NCBI RefSeq assembly: GCF_036250755.1
Contig: NZ_CP109583.1
Location: 4,216,001-4,280,000, forward strand
DNA from: Streptomyces uncialis
GTDB lineage: Bacteria; Actinomycetota; Actinomycetes; Streptomycetales; Streptomycetaceae
Length of the DNA: 64,000 nt
Reading direction: 5' to 3'
The first letter of the stretch is position 1, and each line of letters begins with the position of its first letter. Made by a program: the position numbers and the translations under genes. This document shows positions 1 through 8,365 of the stretch, one piece after another. The notes beneath the pieces were generated by a model. It saw only the letters and a list, made by a program, of their open reading frames with translations, was not told the origin of the DNA and ran no database searches.

Positions 1-371
1 CGGTGCTCCCCCATCGGGAGCCCGGCCCCCCGGGCCGCCTCCTGTGCCCCGTCCGAGAGCCGCGCCAGCGCCCCCGTGTCACCGGCCACGTCCGCCCACA
101 GGGACCGGCCCGCGAAGACACCCGCCCCGCGCAGCGCCAGCGTGAAGGGCGGGGTGCGCCGCGCGGCGAGCGCGAGGCGCCGGATCAGCTCGGGAACCGG
201 GTCCGCGGGCTCCTGGCGCACCTCGCCGTAGAACGCGAGGGTGAGGTGCCACCCGGGACGGCCCGTCCACTTCAGCGCGGACGCACCGGGCAGGTCCTCC
301 AGCTGGTCGACGGCCCGCCCCAGCTCCGCGGCCACGGACGGCGGGGGCAGCACGCCGGCGAAGAGTCTCAT
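1..371 (-). CDS. thpR: RNA 2',3'-cyclic phosphodiesterase (2'-5' RNA ligase family), partial
   Basis: The reverse strand from an ATG at 371 reads MRLFAGVLPPPSVAAELGRA and continues to the window edge, so only the N-terminal ~123 residues are present. The family has two HxTx motifs forming a phosphodiesterase site that opens 2',3'-cyclic phosphates on RNA ends. The first is visible as HLTLAFYGEV near residue 48; the second should lie beyond the left edge. Such enzymes are soluble, about 180-190 residues long, and of uncertain physiological role in actinobacteria. The gene is divergent from the GNAT gene, with only 31 bp between the two starts, so the promoters must overlap. Identity is inferred from the N-terminus alone. 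Confidence 0.85.
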   Translation of the reverse strand, partial: MRLFAGVLPPPSVAAELGRAVDQLEDLPGASALKWTGRPGWHLTLAFYGEVRQEPADPVPELIRRLALAARRTPPFTLALRGAGVFAGRSLWADVAGDTGALARLSDGAQEAARGAGLPMGEH

Positions 372-402
372 CCGGCCAGTGTCACCCGGTTAGCCTCACC
401 GG

Positions 403-918
403 ATGGATAACTTCACGATCAGGAAAGGCGGCCCCGGCGACCTCCCCGCCGTCCTCGCGCTGATGGACCGGGCCGTGGAATGGCTGGCCGCCCAGGGACG
501 TACGGGCCAGTGGGGCACCGAGCCGTGGTCCACCAACCCGCGCGCGGTGGAGATGGTGACCCGGTACGCCGGGGAGGGCGATCTGTGGCTCGCCGACGTG
601 GCCGGTGCCGTCGTCGGCACGCTCACCCTCACCGACGGCCCCGGCTCGTACGTGCCCCGCGCCGACGAGCCCGAGCGGTACATCCACGTCTTCGCGACCG
701 ACCGCCGCCGCGCGGGCGCGGGCATCGGTGCCGCGCTGCTCGCGCACGCCGCCGACGAGACCCGCCGCGCGGGCCGGTCGCTGCTGCGGGTGGACTGCTA
801 CGCGGGCGACGACGGCAAGCTCGTCGCGTACTACGAGGGCCAGGGTTTCACCCCGGCGGAACGCTTCACGGTCGGCGCGGACGCCTGGCCCGGCCAGGTG
901 CTCGCCCGCCGCGTCTGA
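403..918 (+). CDS. GNAT family N-acetyltransferase
   Basis: A 171-residue protein starting MDNFTIRKGGPGDLPAVLAL. It has the GNAT fold layout: an early helical segment, the central strand IHVFATDRRRAGAGIGAALL (about residues 90-110) with the R-x-x-G-x-G acetyl-CoA pyrophosphate loop, then LLRVDCYAGDDGKLVAYYEGQ and GFTPAERF, the usual motif B ending. It should transfer an acetyl group from acetyl-CoA to an amine. The substrate cannot be told; small-molecule GNATs of this type are often annotated as acetylating drugs, polyamines or protein N-termini. It is a single gene, divergent from thpR and convergent with the MFS gene at 1025-2650, separated by a hairpin. Confidence 0.9.
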   Translation: MDNFTIRKGGPGDLPAVLALMDRAVEWLAAQGRTGQWGTEPWSTNPRAVEMVTRYAGEGDLWLADVAGAVVGTLTLTDGPGSYVPRADEPERYIHVFATDRRRAGAGIGAALLAHAADETRRAGRSLLRVDCYAGDDGKLVAYYEGQGFTPAERFTVGADAWPGQVLARRV

Positions 919-946
919 CCCCGGGCCGGGGACACGGGACGCGACA

Positions 947-972
947 GGCCAGGGTTCACCCGAACCCCGGCC
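947..972. terminator. Candidate bidirectional terminator hairpin
   Basis: GGCCAGGGTTC, loop ACCC, GAACCCCGGCC: 11-bp arms with one mismatch, between the convergent GNAT and MFS stop codons. There is no T-tract, which is usual in Streptomyces. Confidence 0.6.
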
Positions 973-1024
973 GGACCCGCACCCCGCGAACCGCGAGCGT
1001 CCCGTGCCCCCGCCCGCCCCCGGG

Positions 1025-2650
1025 CTACGCCACCGTCACCAGGTCCCGCTTGGGCACGAACCGCAGATGCGGCTGCCCCCTGCGCAGATCGACCTTGAGC
1101 CGCAGATCGGCCGCGCGGGCCAGCACCAGGCCGACCACCAGCGCCGACACCGCGCTGACCAGTCCGCCGACGGCCATGCTGATCTGCACCCCGTACGCGT
1201 CGGTGAGCCAGCCGAAGAGCGGGCCGCCGATCGGGGTGCCGCCGACGAACACCATCATGAAGAGGCTGATCACCCGGCCCCGCATGGCGGGGTCGGTGCC
1301 GAGCTGGACGGAGGAGTTGGCGGTGACGTTCACCGTCAGGCCGAGCATCCCGATCGGCACCAGGAGCAGCGCGAACACCCACAGGGACGGGGTGACCGCG
1401 GCGACGATCTGGAGGGCGCCGAAGGCCACCGCCGCCCCGACCAGGACGCGCAGCCGGGAGGTGCCGCGCCGGGCCGCGAGCAGCGCGCCGACCACCGAGC
1501 CGACGGCCATCAGTGTGTTGAACAGTCCGTACATGCCTGAGCCGCCGTGGAAGATGTCGTCGGCGTAGGCGCTGAGCCAGATCGGGAAGTTGAAGCCGAA
1601 CATCCCGATGAAGCCGATGAGGACGATCGGCCAGATCAGTTCGGGGCGGTGGGACACGTACCGCAGGCCCTCGCGGAGCTGGCCCTTGCCGCGCGGGGTG
1701 CGCGGGCCGGGGTGCAGTTCGGCGGTGCGCATCAGCAGCAGGCAGGTGAGCGGGGCGAGGAACGACAGTCCGTTGGCGAGGAACGCCCAGCCGGGGCCGA
1801 CCGCGGCGGTCAGGACACCGGCGATCGCGGGGCCGAGCAGCCGCGCCGACTGGAAGTTGGCGGAGTTCAGGCTGACCGCGTTGCGCACCTGGTCGGGGCC
1901 GACCATCTCGGAGACGAAGGTCTGCCGGGTCGGGTTGTCGACGACGGTGACCAGTCCGGTGAAGAACGCCGTCATGTACACGTGCCACACCTGGACATTG
2001 CCGCTGAGGGTCAGCGCGGCCAGGAAGAGTCCGCCGAAGCTCATCGCGCCCTGGGTGAAGAAGAGCAGCGTCCGCTTGGGGAACCGGTCGGCGATGACCC
2101 CGCCGTACAGGCCGAACAGCAGCATCGGCAGGAACTGCATCGCCGTGGTGATGCCGACGGCCGCCGAGGAGCCCGTGAGGCTCAGGACAAGCCAGTCCTG
2201 GGTGATCCGGGCCATCCAGGTGCCGGTGTTGGAGACGACCGCCCCGGAGGCGAAGAGCCGGTAGTTGCGGATACGGAGGGACGAGAACATCCCGCCGGGT
2301 CCACGGTCCGCACCGCCGATGTCCGGACCGGCTGAGGGTGAGCCGCCGGTGGCCGGGCCGTCGGTGGCCGGGCGGCCGGTGGCCGGGCCGTCGGTGGCCG
2401 GGCGGCCGGTGGGCCCGGGGGTCTTGACCAGGGACACGGGACGCGGCCCGGTCCCGGGTACGTCCGCGCGCGGGCCGGTACGGGTACGCCGGCGGGTGCG
2501 GAAACGGGCGGTGCCGGGTATGCGGGCGGTACCGGGTATGAGGCGGCCGGGCAGGTAACGGGACCTGCCGGAGGCACGGGCGGGTGGGGCGGGGGTGTCG
2601 TGGTCGGACTGGGGTGCGGGTGCGGAGTCTGCTCCGGGTCCCGGACTCAA
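1025..2650 (-). CDS. MFS transporter with long Pro/Thr-rich N-terminal tail
   Basis: A 541-residue frame from a TTG at 2650, which lies 24 bp downstream of the marR stop. The transporter proper begins at an internal ATG at 2290 (MFSSLRIRNYRLFASGAVVS, giving 421 residues) and shows about twelve hydrophobic segments plus the inter-helix motif FGLYGGVIADRFPKR characteristic of the drug:H+ antiporter family. The ~120-residue extension is low complexity (Pro, Ala, Gly, Arg, Thr) and carries a 30-bp tandem duplication. Either it is a cytoplasmic tail or translation starts at 2290; sequence alone does not decide. As the second gene of a marR-MFS unit, it is probably a small-molecule efflux pump de-repressed by a ligand of the MarR protein. 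Confidence 0.85.
   Translation of the reverse strand: MSPGPGADSAPAPQSDHDTPAPPARASGRSRYLPGRLIPGTARIPGTARFRTRRRTRTGPRADVPGTGPRPVSLVKTPGPTGRPATDGPATGRPATDGPATGGSPSAGPDIGGADRGPGGMFSSLRIRNYRLFASGAVVSNTGTWMARITQDWLVLSLTGSSAAVGITTAMQFLPMLLFGLYGGVIADRFPKRTLLFFTQGAMSFGGLFLAALTLSGNVQVWHVYMTAFFTGLVTVVDNPTRQTFVSEMVGPDQVRNAVSLNSANFQSARLLGPAIAGVLTAAVGPGWAFLANGLSFLAPLTCLLLMRTAELHPGPRTPRGKGQLREGLRYVSHRPELIWPIVLIGFIGMFGFNFPIWLSAYADDIFHGGSGMYGLFNTLMAVGSVVGALLAARRGTSRLRVLVGAAVAFGALQIVAAVTPSLWVFALLLVPIGMLGLTVNVTANSSVQLGTDPAMRGRVISLFMMVFVGGTPIGGPLFGWLTDAYGVQISMAVGGLVSAVSALVVGLVLARAADLRLKVDLRRGQPHLRFVPKRDLVTVA
2348..2407. repeat. Two perfect 30-bp tandem copies in the MFS N-terminal tail
   Basis: Copies 2348-2377 and 2378-2407 are identical, and each is made of two similar 15-bp halves. 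They encode the repeated GPATDGRPATG-like stretch in the poorly conserved tail, in frame (30 bp = 10 codons). Confidence 0.85.
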
Positions 2651-2674
2651 AAGGGTCGCCTCCTCGGCGGTCGG

Positions 2675-3112
2675 TTACAGATGCGCGAGTTTCTCCAGCA
2701 CGGGGGCGGCGGCGCGCAGCTTCGCCCACTCGTCCTCGTCCAGGTCCTCGACCAGACCGGCCAGCCAGGCGTTGCGCCTGCGGCGGCTCTCGTCGAGCAT
2801 GGCCTCGGCCGTCTCGGTCTGGGTGACCACCTTCTGGCGGCGGTCCTCGGGGTGCGGCTCCAGCCTGACCAGGCCCTTGGCCTCCAGGAGCGCCACGATG
2901 CGGGTCATCGAGGGCGGCTGCACATGCTCCTTGCGGGCCAGCTCGCCCGGGGTGGCGGAACCGCACCGGGCCAGGGTGCCGAGCACCGACATCTCGGTCG
3001 GACTCAGCGACTCGTCGACCCGTTGGTGTTTGAGCCGTCGCGACAGGCGCATGACCGCCGAACGCAGTGCGTTCACGGCCGCGGCGTCGTCGCCGTGAGT
3101 AAGGTCAGACAT
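2675..3112 (-). CDS. MarR family transcriptional regulator
   Basis: A 145-residue protein (MSDLTHGDDAAAVNALRSAV) with the MarR winged-helix layout: dimerisation helix, then LSPTEMSVLGTLARCGSATP, recognition region LARKEHVQPPSMTRIVALLE (about residues 60-80), and the wing GLVRLEPHPEDRRQKVV with the family-typical D-R-R. A C-terminal helix completes the dimer interface. The start ATG at 3112 directly abuts a 9-bp perfect inverted repeat spanning 3113-3148, so autoregulation is likely. It is followed after 24 bp by the MFS gene on the same strand, the standard arrangement for a repressor and its efflux pump. The ligand is unknown. Confidence 0.92.
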   Translation of the reverse strand: MSDLTHGDDAAAVNALRSAVMRLSRRLKHQRVDESLSPTEMSVLGTLARCGSATPGELARKEHVQPPSMTRIVALLEAKGLVRLEPHPEDRRQKVVTQTETAEAMLDESRRRRNAWLAGLVEDLDEDEWAKLRAAAPVLEKLAHL

Positions 3113-3148
3113 GTTCTTTAGCTTAACTCATTACCCTTCCTAAAGAAC
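3113..3148. promoter_or_regulatory. Perfect inverted repeat, candidate MarR operator
   Basis: GTTCTTTAG (3113-3121) and CTAAAGAAC (3140-3148) form perfect 9-bp arms around 18 bp. The element abuts the marR start codon and is AT-richer than its surroundings. Confidence 0.75.
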
Positions 3149-3256
3149 ACCCGTTAAACCGTGATCCACCGCACCCGGACCGATCATCACCCGTACGAGT
3201 GAGCCCTGAGCGGAAAGTGATACAAAATACCGCCGCCGCCCGGGACCCTCGTACCC

Positions 3257-3748
3257 ATGGGGACACATGTGCTGAGCCTGCGGGTGGACGGCGAGCTGCT
3301 GGAACGGCTCCGGGGTCATGCCGCGAAGCGGGGGATGAGCGTCCAGGACTATGTGATCGGGACACTGGTCCGCGACGACTTCGACGAACGGTTCCAGTCC
3401 GCGGTGGAGGAGACGGAACGGTTCTACGCGGGCGCCGACGGGGACACGGCCGGGGAGCCCGCGGGACTCGGCAGTCCGGACGGGGAAACGGTCCCGCTCA
3501 GCAGGGCCGCGACCGGGACGACCGTCGCCGGTACGGGCACCCTGAGCATGACGGCCCTGCGCGCCGCGTCCGCCACCGACCCGGCGGCCCCGAGCGACCC
3601 GGCGGGCCTGGCGCACCCGGCGGACCTCATGGGCCCGACCGGCCCGGCGGACCCGGCCCGCGCGTCCGGCCCCGGGAACGCCGAAGGGCCGTCGCGTGAC
3701 GCGACGGCCCCCGGCACCGGCCGACCGGCCGGTGTCCCGGTCAGATGA
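3257..3748 (+). CDS. Ribbon-helix-helix-like protein with low-complexity tail
   Basis: A 163-residue protein. The first ~60 residues, MGTHVLSLRVDGELLERLRG then HAAKRGMSVQDYVIGTLVRD, match a ribbon-helix-helix (CopG/Arc-type) fold: a short strand followed by two helices. The strand would contact DNA as a dimer. Residues from ~65 are Gly/Ala/Pro/Thr-rich repeats (PADPA, GLAHPADLMGPTGPADPA) with no recognisable domain. No partner toxin lies next to it, so it may be a stand-alone regulator. Its 3' end overlaps the convergent purine-permease gene by 8 bp. The start at 3257 is chosen because the conserved strand begins at once; no strong Shine-Dalgarno is visible. Confidence 0.7.
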   Translation: MGTHVLSLRVDGELLERLRGHAAKRGMSVQDYVIGTLVRDDFDERFQSAVEETERFYAGADGDTAGEPAGLGSPDGETVPLSRAATGTTVAGTGTLSMTALRAASATDPAAPSDPAGLAHPADLMGPTGPADPARASGPGNAEGPSRDATAPGTGRPAGVPVR

Positions 3749-5192
3749 GCCCGAGCCCGGGCATCAGGTAGTAGAAGACGAACACCGCCGAGACCGCGTA
3801 CATCGCGACGGGCACCTCACGGCCCCGGCCCGCGGCCACCCGCAGCACGGTGAAGGTGATGAAGCCCATGCCGATGCCGTTGGTGATCGAGTACGTGAAC
3901 GGCATCATCATCATGGTCACGAACGCCGGGATCGCGATCGTGTAGTCGCTCCAGTCGATCGACCGGACCGAGCCGGACATGATCAGGAATCCGACCGCGA
4001 GCAGCGCCGGGGTCGCCGCCTGCGACGGGACCATCGTGGCGATCGGGGTGAGGAACAGGGCGAGCGTGAAGAGACCGCCGGTGACCATGTTGGCGAAGCC
4101 GGTGCGCGCGCCCTCGCCGACCCCGGCCGTCGACTCCACGAAGCAGGTGGTGGCCGAGGAGGACGAGGCGCCACCGGCCGCGACGGCGATACCGTCCACG
4201 AACAGGACCTTGTTGATCCCGGGGAAGTTGCCCTTCGAGTCGGTCAGCTTCGCCTCGTCGCCGACGCCCATGATCGTGCCCATCGCGTCGAAGAAGCACG
4301 AGAGCAGCACGGTGAAGACGAAGAGGACACCGGTGAGGATGCCGACCTTCTCGAACCCGCCGAACAGGCTGACCTGGCCGATCAGCCCGAAGTCGGGGGT
4401 GGAGACCGGGTTGCCGGGCCACTTCGGGGTGGTCAGGCCCCAGGACGGGACCTTCGCGACCGCCTCGATGATCAGCGCGACACCCGTCATGGCGACGATG
4501 GAGATCAGGATCGCGCCGGGCACCTTGCGCACGATCAGTACGAGGGTGAGCAGCGCGCCGAGCGCGAAGACGAGGACGGGCCAGCCCGTGAGGTGACCGT
4601 CGCCGCCGAGCTGGAGCGGGACGGTCGTCTCGGCCAGGTCGGGGATACGGGAGACGAAACCGGCGTCGACCAGGCCGATGAGCATGATGAACAGGCCGAT
4701 ACCGATGGCGATGCCCTTGCGCAGCCCCAGCGGCACCGCGCTCATCACCCGTTCCCGCAGCCCGGACGCGACCAGCAGCATCACCACGAGACCCGCGAGG
4801 ACGACCATGCCCATCGCGTCGGGCCAGGACATCCGGGGCGCGAGCTGGAGCGCGACGACGGTGTTGACGCCGAGCCCGGCGGCGAGCGCGATCGGGACAT
4901 TGCCGATGACACCCATCAGCAGGGTGGTGAACGCGGCGGTGAGCGCGGTCGCGGTGACGAGCTGCGCGTTGTCGAGCTGATTCTGGTGGAGGTCCTTGGC
5001 GTTGCCGAGGATGATCGGGTTCAGCACGATGATGTAGGCCATCGCGAAGAAGGTGGCGAAACCGCCGCGGATCTCGCGCGGGAACGAGGAACCGCGTTCC
5101 GAGATCCGGAAGAAACGGTCGATGCCGTTGACCGGCGGGGGGACCGGAGAGTCTCCGGACGCGTCGACCTGAGCGGTGGCCGAGGGGGACAT
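3741..5192 (-). CDS. NCS2 family purine permease (AzgA/PbuG type)
   Basis: A 483-residue membrane protein. The N-terminal FFRISERGSSFPREIRGGFA followed by FFAMAYIIVLNPIIL, and the central CFVESTAGVGEGARTGFANM, are hallmarks of the AzgA-type NCS2 branch, which imports hypoxanthine, guanine and adenine by proton symport. About 12-14 hydrophobic segments fit the family. The ATG at 5192 begins the usual short cytoplasmic N-terminus. The gene stands alone, convergent with the RHH gene and divergent from the DUF2530 gene. Two inverted repeats lie in its 5' region (5207-5248). The exact purine cannot be assigned from sequence. Confidence 0.92.
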   Translation of the reverse strand: MSPSATAQVDASGDSPVPPPVNGIDRFFRISERGSSFPREIRGGFATFFAMAYIIVLNPIILGNAKDLHQNQLDNAQLVTATALTAAFTTLLMGVIGNVPIALAAGLGVNTVVALQLAPRMSWPDAMGMVVLAGLVVMLLVASGLRERVMSAVPLGLRKGIAIGIGLFIMLIGLVDAGFVSRIPDLAETTVPLQLGGDGHLTGWPVLVFALGALLTLVLIVRKVPGAILISIVAMTGVALIIEAVAKVPSWGLTTPKWPGNPVSTPDFGLIGQVSLFGGFEKVGILTGVLFVFTVLLSCFFDAMGTIMGVGDEAKLTDSKGNFPGINKVLFVDGIAVAAGGASSSSATTCFVESTAGVGEGARTGFANMVTGGLFTLALFLTPIATMVPSQAATPALLAVGFLIMSGSVRSIDWSDYTIAIPAFVTMMMMPFTYSITNGIGMGFITFTVLRVAAGRGREVPVAMYAVSAVFVFYYLMPGLGLI

Positions 5193-5206
5193 ACAGGACC
5201 TCAGTT

Positions 5207-5248
5207 GTAGGTTCCTACGAGGGAAACGGGCCGGAGCGGAACCGTTTC
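5207..5248. promoter_or_regulatory. Two inverted repeats upstream of the purine permease
   Basis: GTAGG-TT-CCTAC (5207-5218) and GAAACGG (5223-5229) with CCGTTTC (5242-5248) lie 15-56 bp upstream of the permease start. They are candidate operators. No purine-riboswitch consensus was recognised. Confidence 0.4.
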
Positions 5249-5413
5249 AGTATGAACATATGACATGGATGATCGCTATCTCCGCGCGTAGATACCGGTG
5301 GCGTCGGCCCGGACGGCGGTACGGGAACCCTCCGGGCCACCGCCAGGACCGCCCCCCGGACCGGCGGTCCGTCCCGTTCAGGCCCCCGGGCGGGACTCAC
5401 CTAAACTCGGCGT

Positions 5414-5755
5414 ATGACCGATCGCGCACCGGGATTCCTCAAGCCGGGCCCCCTCAAGCACGACGCGCCGGAGCCCCTGGAAGGGCCCGTGACCGCCACC
5501 GTCACGGGCGGCACGATCCTCTGGTTCGTCCTGTTCCTGGTGCAGCTCCCCTTCTACGGTTGGTTCGACGAGCACGGGCACCTGTGGTGGGTGTGGACCT
5601 GTCTCGCGGGGGCCGGACTCGGACTGATCGGCATCTGGTACGTCCGCAAGCGGGACGCGGCGATCAAGCGGGACGCGGCGGCCGGCGGCGGTACCTCCAC
5701 CGAAGGGACCCCCGGCGAAGGGGCCTCCGGCGGCGGGAGCGGCCCGGCGGGCTGA
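5414..5755 (+). CDS. DUF2530 membrane protein
   Basis: A 113-residue protein starting MTDRAPGFLKPGPLKHDAPE. After a Pro-rich head come two transmembrane helices, TGGTILWFVLFLVQLPFY (about residues 32-49) and HLWWVWTCLAGAGLGLIGIW (about 58-77), joined by a short GWFDEHG loop, then a basic YVRKRDAAIKRDA stretch and a Gly/Ser tail. This matches the actinobacterial DUF2530 family as I remember it; its function is unknown. It lies 93 bp upstream of the P-type ATPase on the same strand, so the two may be co-transcribed. The positive-inside rule suggests both termini are cytoplasmic. Confidence 0.8.
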   Translation: MTDRAPGFLKPGPLKHDAPEPLEGPVTATVTGGTILWFVLFLVQLPFYGWFDEHGHLWWVWTCLAGAGLGLIGIWYVRKRDAAIKRDAAAGGGTSTEGTPGEGASGGGSGPAG

Positions 5756-5848
5756 GCCCCGGACCGGGTCGGCGGGACCCACGGCCCGCCGGAATCCGCC
5801 CCGGCGTTCCTCACGGATGGTGGACGTATCCTTCCGTACCGTCGGAAC

Positions 5849-8365
5849 ATGACGCATATCGACGCGGGTGCCGAACTCGATCCCGTGCACCCCGTCCCCG
5901 TACCGGGCGGGCCCCCGGCGCACGGGCTCACCTCGGCGCAGGTCGCGGAGCGGGTGGCCCGTGGCGAGGTCAACGACGTACCGGTGCGCAGCAGCCGGTC
6001 GGCCGTGGACATCGTGCGGGCGAACGTCTTCACCCGGTTCAACGCGATCATCGGTGTGCTCTGGGTGATCATGCTGATCGTCGCGCCGATGCAGGACAGC
6101 CTCTTCGGGTTCGTGATCATCGCGAACACCGGGATCGGCATCGTCCAGGAGCTGCGGGCCAAGCGGACCCTGGACTCGCTCGCGGTGATCGGGGAGGCCC
6201 GGCCGGTGGTGCGGCGGGACGGGGCCGCCGTCGCGGTCACCACCTCGGAGCTCGTGCTCGGGGACGTCATCGAGACCGGGCCCGGCGACAAGATCGTGGT
6301 GGACGGCGTCTGCGCCGAGGCGGACGGGCTGGAGATCGACGAGTCGCTGCTGACCGGTGAGGCCGACCCGGTGGTGAAGCGGCCCGGCGACCCCGTGCTG
6401 TCCGGGAGCTTCGTGGTCGCGGGCGGCGGCGCGTTCACCGCGACGAAGGTCGGCCGGGAGGCGTACGCGGCGCGGCTCGCGGAGGAGGCGTCGCGGTTCA
6501 CGCTCGTCCACTCCGAGCTGCGGTCCGGGATCTCGACCATCCTCAAGTACGTGACGTGGATGATGGTCCCGACCGCGATCGGGCTGATCATCAGCCAACT
6601 GGTCGTGAAGGACAACGGCTTCCGGAACTCCATCGCCCGCACGGTCGGCGGGATCGTCCCGATGGTGCCCGAGGGGCTGGTGCTGCTGACGTCGGTGGCC
6701 TTCGCGATCGGGGTGGTCCGGCTCGGCCGCAAGCAGTGCCTGGTGCAGGAACTGCCCGCGATCGAGGGGCTCGCCCGGGTGGACACCGTCTGCCTCGACA
6801 AGACGGGCACTCTCACCGAGGGCGGGATGGACGTACTGGAGCTGCGTCCGCTGGGCGGTGCCGACGAGCGTCATGTCCGGTCGGTGCTCGGCGCGTTCGC
6901 GGTGTCCGACCCGCGGCCCAACGCCTCCCTGCGGGCGGTCGCCGACGCGTATCCCCCGCCCCGGGACGGCGGCTGGGCCTGCCTCGACACCCTGCCGTTC
7001 TCGTCGGCCCGCAAGTACAGCGGCGCCCGGTTCGAGGAGGGCGGGGTCGACGGGGTCGGCGGGAGCGACGACAGCGAGGGAGACGGAAGGGGCGAGGGAG
7101 ACGGGGGGAGCGGGGCAGGGGGCGGTCGCGGTGGGCAGGGCGAAGTGCGGGAGGGCGGGGCGCGGGGGGTGAGCGGGTGGCTGCTCGGGGCGCCCGATGT
7201 ACTGCTTGCGGAGGGCGACGAGGCGCTGGCGGCGACGCGGGAGCTGGACGAACGCGGGCTGCGGGTGCTGCTGCTGGCCCGGGTGTCCCGTCCGCTGGAC
7301 GATCCGGAGGTCACGGCGGACGCGCTGCCCACCGCGCTCGTCGTACTGGAGCAGCGGCTCCGGCCGGACGCCGCCGAGACCCTGCGCTACTTCGCGGAGC
7401 AGGGGGTCACGGCCAAGGTGATCTCCGGGGACAACGCGGTGTCCGTCGGCGCGGTCGCCGGGAAGCTGGGGCTCGCGGGGGCGGCGGACACGGTCGACGC
7501 GAGGTCGCTGCCGGAGGACCGGGAGCGGATGGCGGAGGTGCTCGACACGCACACCGTCTTCGGACGGGTCACCCCGCGCCAGAAGCGGGACATGGTGGGC
7601 GCGCTCCAGTCCCGTGGGCACACCGTCGCGATGACCGGGGACGGGGTGAACGACGTCCTCGCGCTCAAGGACGCGGACATCGGGGTCGCGATGGGGTCGG
7701 GGTCCGACGCGGCCCGCGCCGTCGCGCAGATCGTGCTGCTGAACAACAGCTTCGCGACGCTGCCCTCGGTGGTGGCGGAAGGCCGCCGGGTCATCGGCAA
7801 CATCACGCGGGTCGCGACGCTGTTCCTGGTCAAAACGGTCTACTCGGTGCTGCTGGCGGTGCTCGTGGTGTGCTCACAGGTCGAGTACCCGTTCCTGCCC
7901 CGGCACTTGACGCTGCTGTCCACGCTGACGATCGGGGTCCCCGCGTTCTTCCTCGCGCTCGCGCCCAACGGGGAGCGGGCGCGACCGCACTTCGTCCGGC
8001 GGGTGATGCGGTACGCGATCCCGGGCGGGATCGTCGCGGGGACGGCCACGTTCGTCACGTATCTGCTGGCGCGGCACCACTACACGGGCGCGGGGGCGCT
8101 GGACGCGGAGACCAGCGCGGCGACGCTGACGCTGTTCCTGGTGTCGATGTGGGTGCTCGCGATCGTGGCGCGGCCGTACACGTGGTGGCGGGTGGCGCTG
8201 GTCGCGGCGATGGGGGCGGGGTTCCTGCTGGTGCTTGTCGTGCCGTGGCTCCAGCATTTCTTCGCGCTGAAGCTGGTGGGGACGGTGATGCCGTGGGGGG
8301 CGGTGGGGGTCGCGGTGGTGGCGGGCGGGGTGCTGGAGGCAGCGTGGAGGTGGGTCGACCGGTAG
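5849..8365 (+). CDS. Cation-transporting P-type ATPase (CtpE-like)
   Basis: An 838-residue P-type ATPase. The actuator motif LLTGEADP (near residue 170), phosphorylated aspartate in DKTGTLT (Asp317), PMVPEGLVLLTSVAFAIG in the fourth membrane helix, and hinge motif TGDGVNDVLALKDADIG (from residue 596) are all intact. The M4 sequence V-P-E-G-L and overall spacing resemble mycobacterial CtpE, reported as a Ca2+ importer, rather than heavy-metal P1B pumps; there is no N-terminal metal-binding domain. A Gly/Asp/Ser/Arg-rich insert of about 45 residues (about 392-437) lies in the nucleotide-binding domain. The C-terminal half has about six membrane helices. The coding region ends 2-3 bp before repeat locus R1. 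Confidence 0.9.
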   Translation: MTHIDAGAELDPVHPVPVPGGPPAHGLTSAQVAERVARGEVNDVPVRSSRSAVDIVRANVFTRFNAIIGVLWVIMLIVAPMQDSLFGFVIIANTGIGIVQELRAKRTLDSLAVIGEARPVVRRDGAAVAVTTSELVLGDVIETGPGDKIVVDGVCAEADGLEIDESLLTGEADPVVKRPGDPVLSGSFVVAGGGAFTATKVGREAYAARLAEEASRFTLVHSELRSGISTILKYVTWMMVPTAIGLIISQLVVKDNGFRNSIARTVGGIVPMVPEGLVLLTSVAFAIGVVRLGRKQCLVQELPAIEGLARVDTVCLDKTGTLTEGGMDVLELRPLGGADERHVRSVLGAFAVSDPRPNASLRAVADAYPPPRDGGWACLDTLPFSSARKYSGARFEEGGVDGVGGSDDSEGDGRGEGDGGSGAGGGRGGQGEVREGGARGVSGWLLGAPDVLLAEGDEALAATRELDERGLRVLLLARVSRPLDDPEVTADALPTALVVLEQRLRPDAAETLRYFAEQGVTAKVISGDNAVSVGAVAGKLGLAGAADTVDARSLPEDRERMAEVLDTHTVFGRVTPRQKRDMVGALQSRGHTVAMTGDGVNDVLALKDADIGVAMGSGSDAARAVAQIVLLNNSFATLPSVVAEGRRVIGNITRVATLFLVKTVYSVLLAVLVVCSQVEYPFLPRHLTLLSTLTIGVPAFFLALAPNGERARPHFVRRVMRYAIPGGIVAGTATFVTYLLARHHYTGAGALDAETSAATLTLFLVSMWVLAIVARPYTWWRVALVAAMGAGFLLVLVVPWLQHFFALKLVGTVMPWGAVGVAVVAGGVLEAAWRWVDR

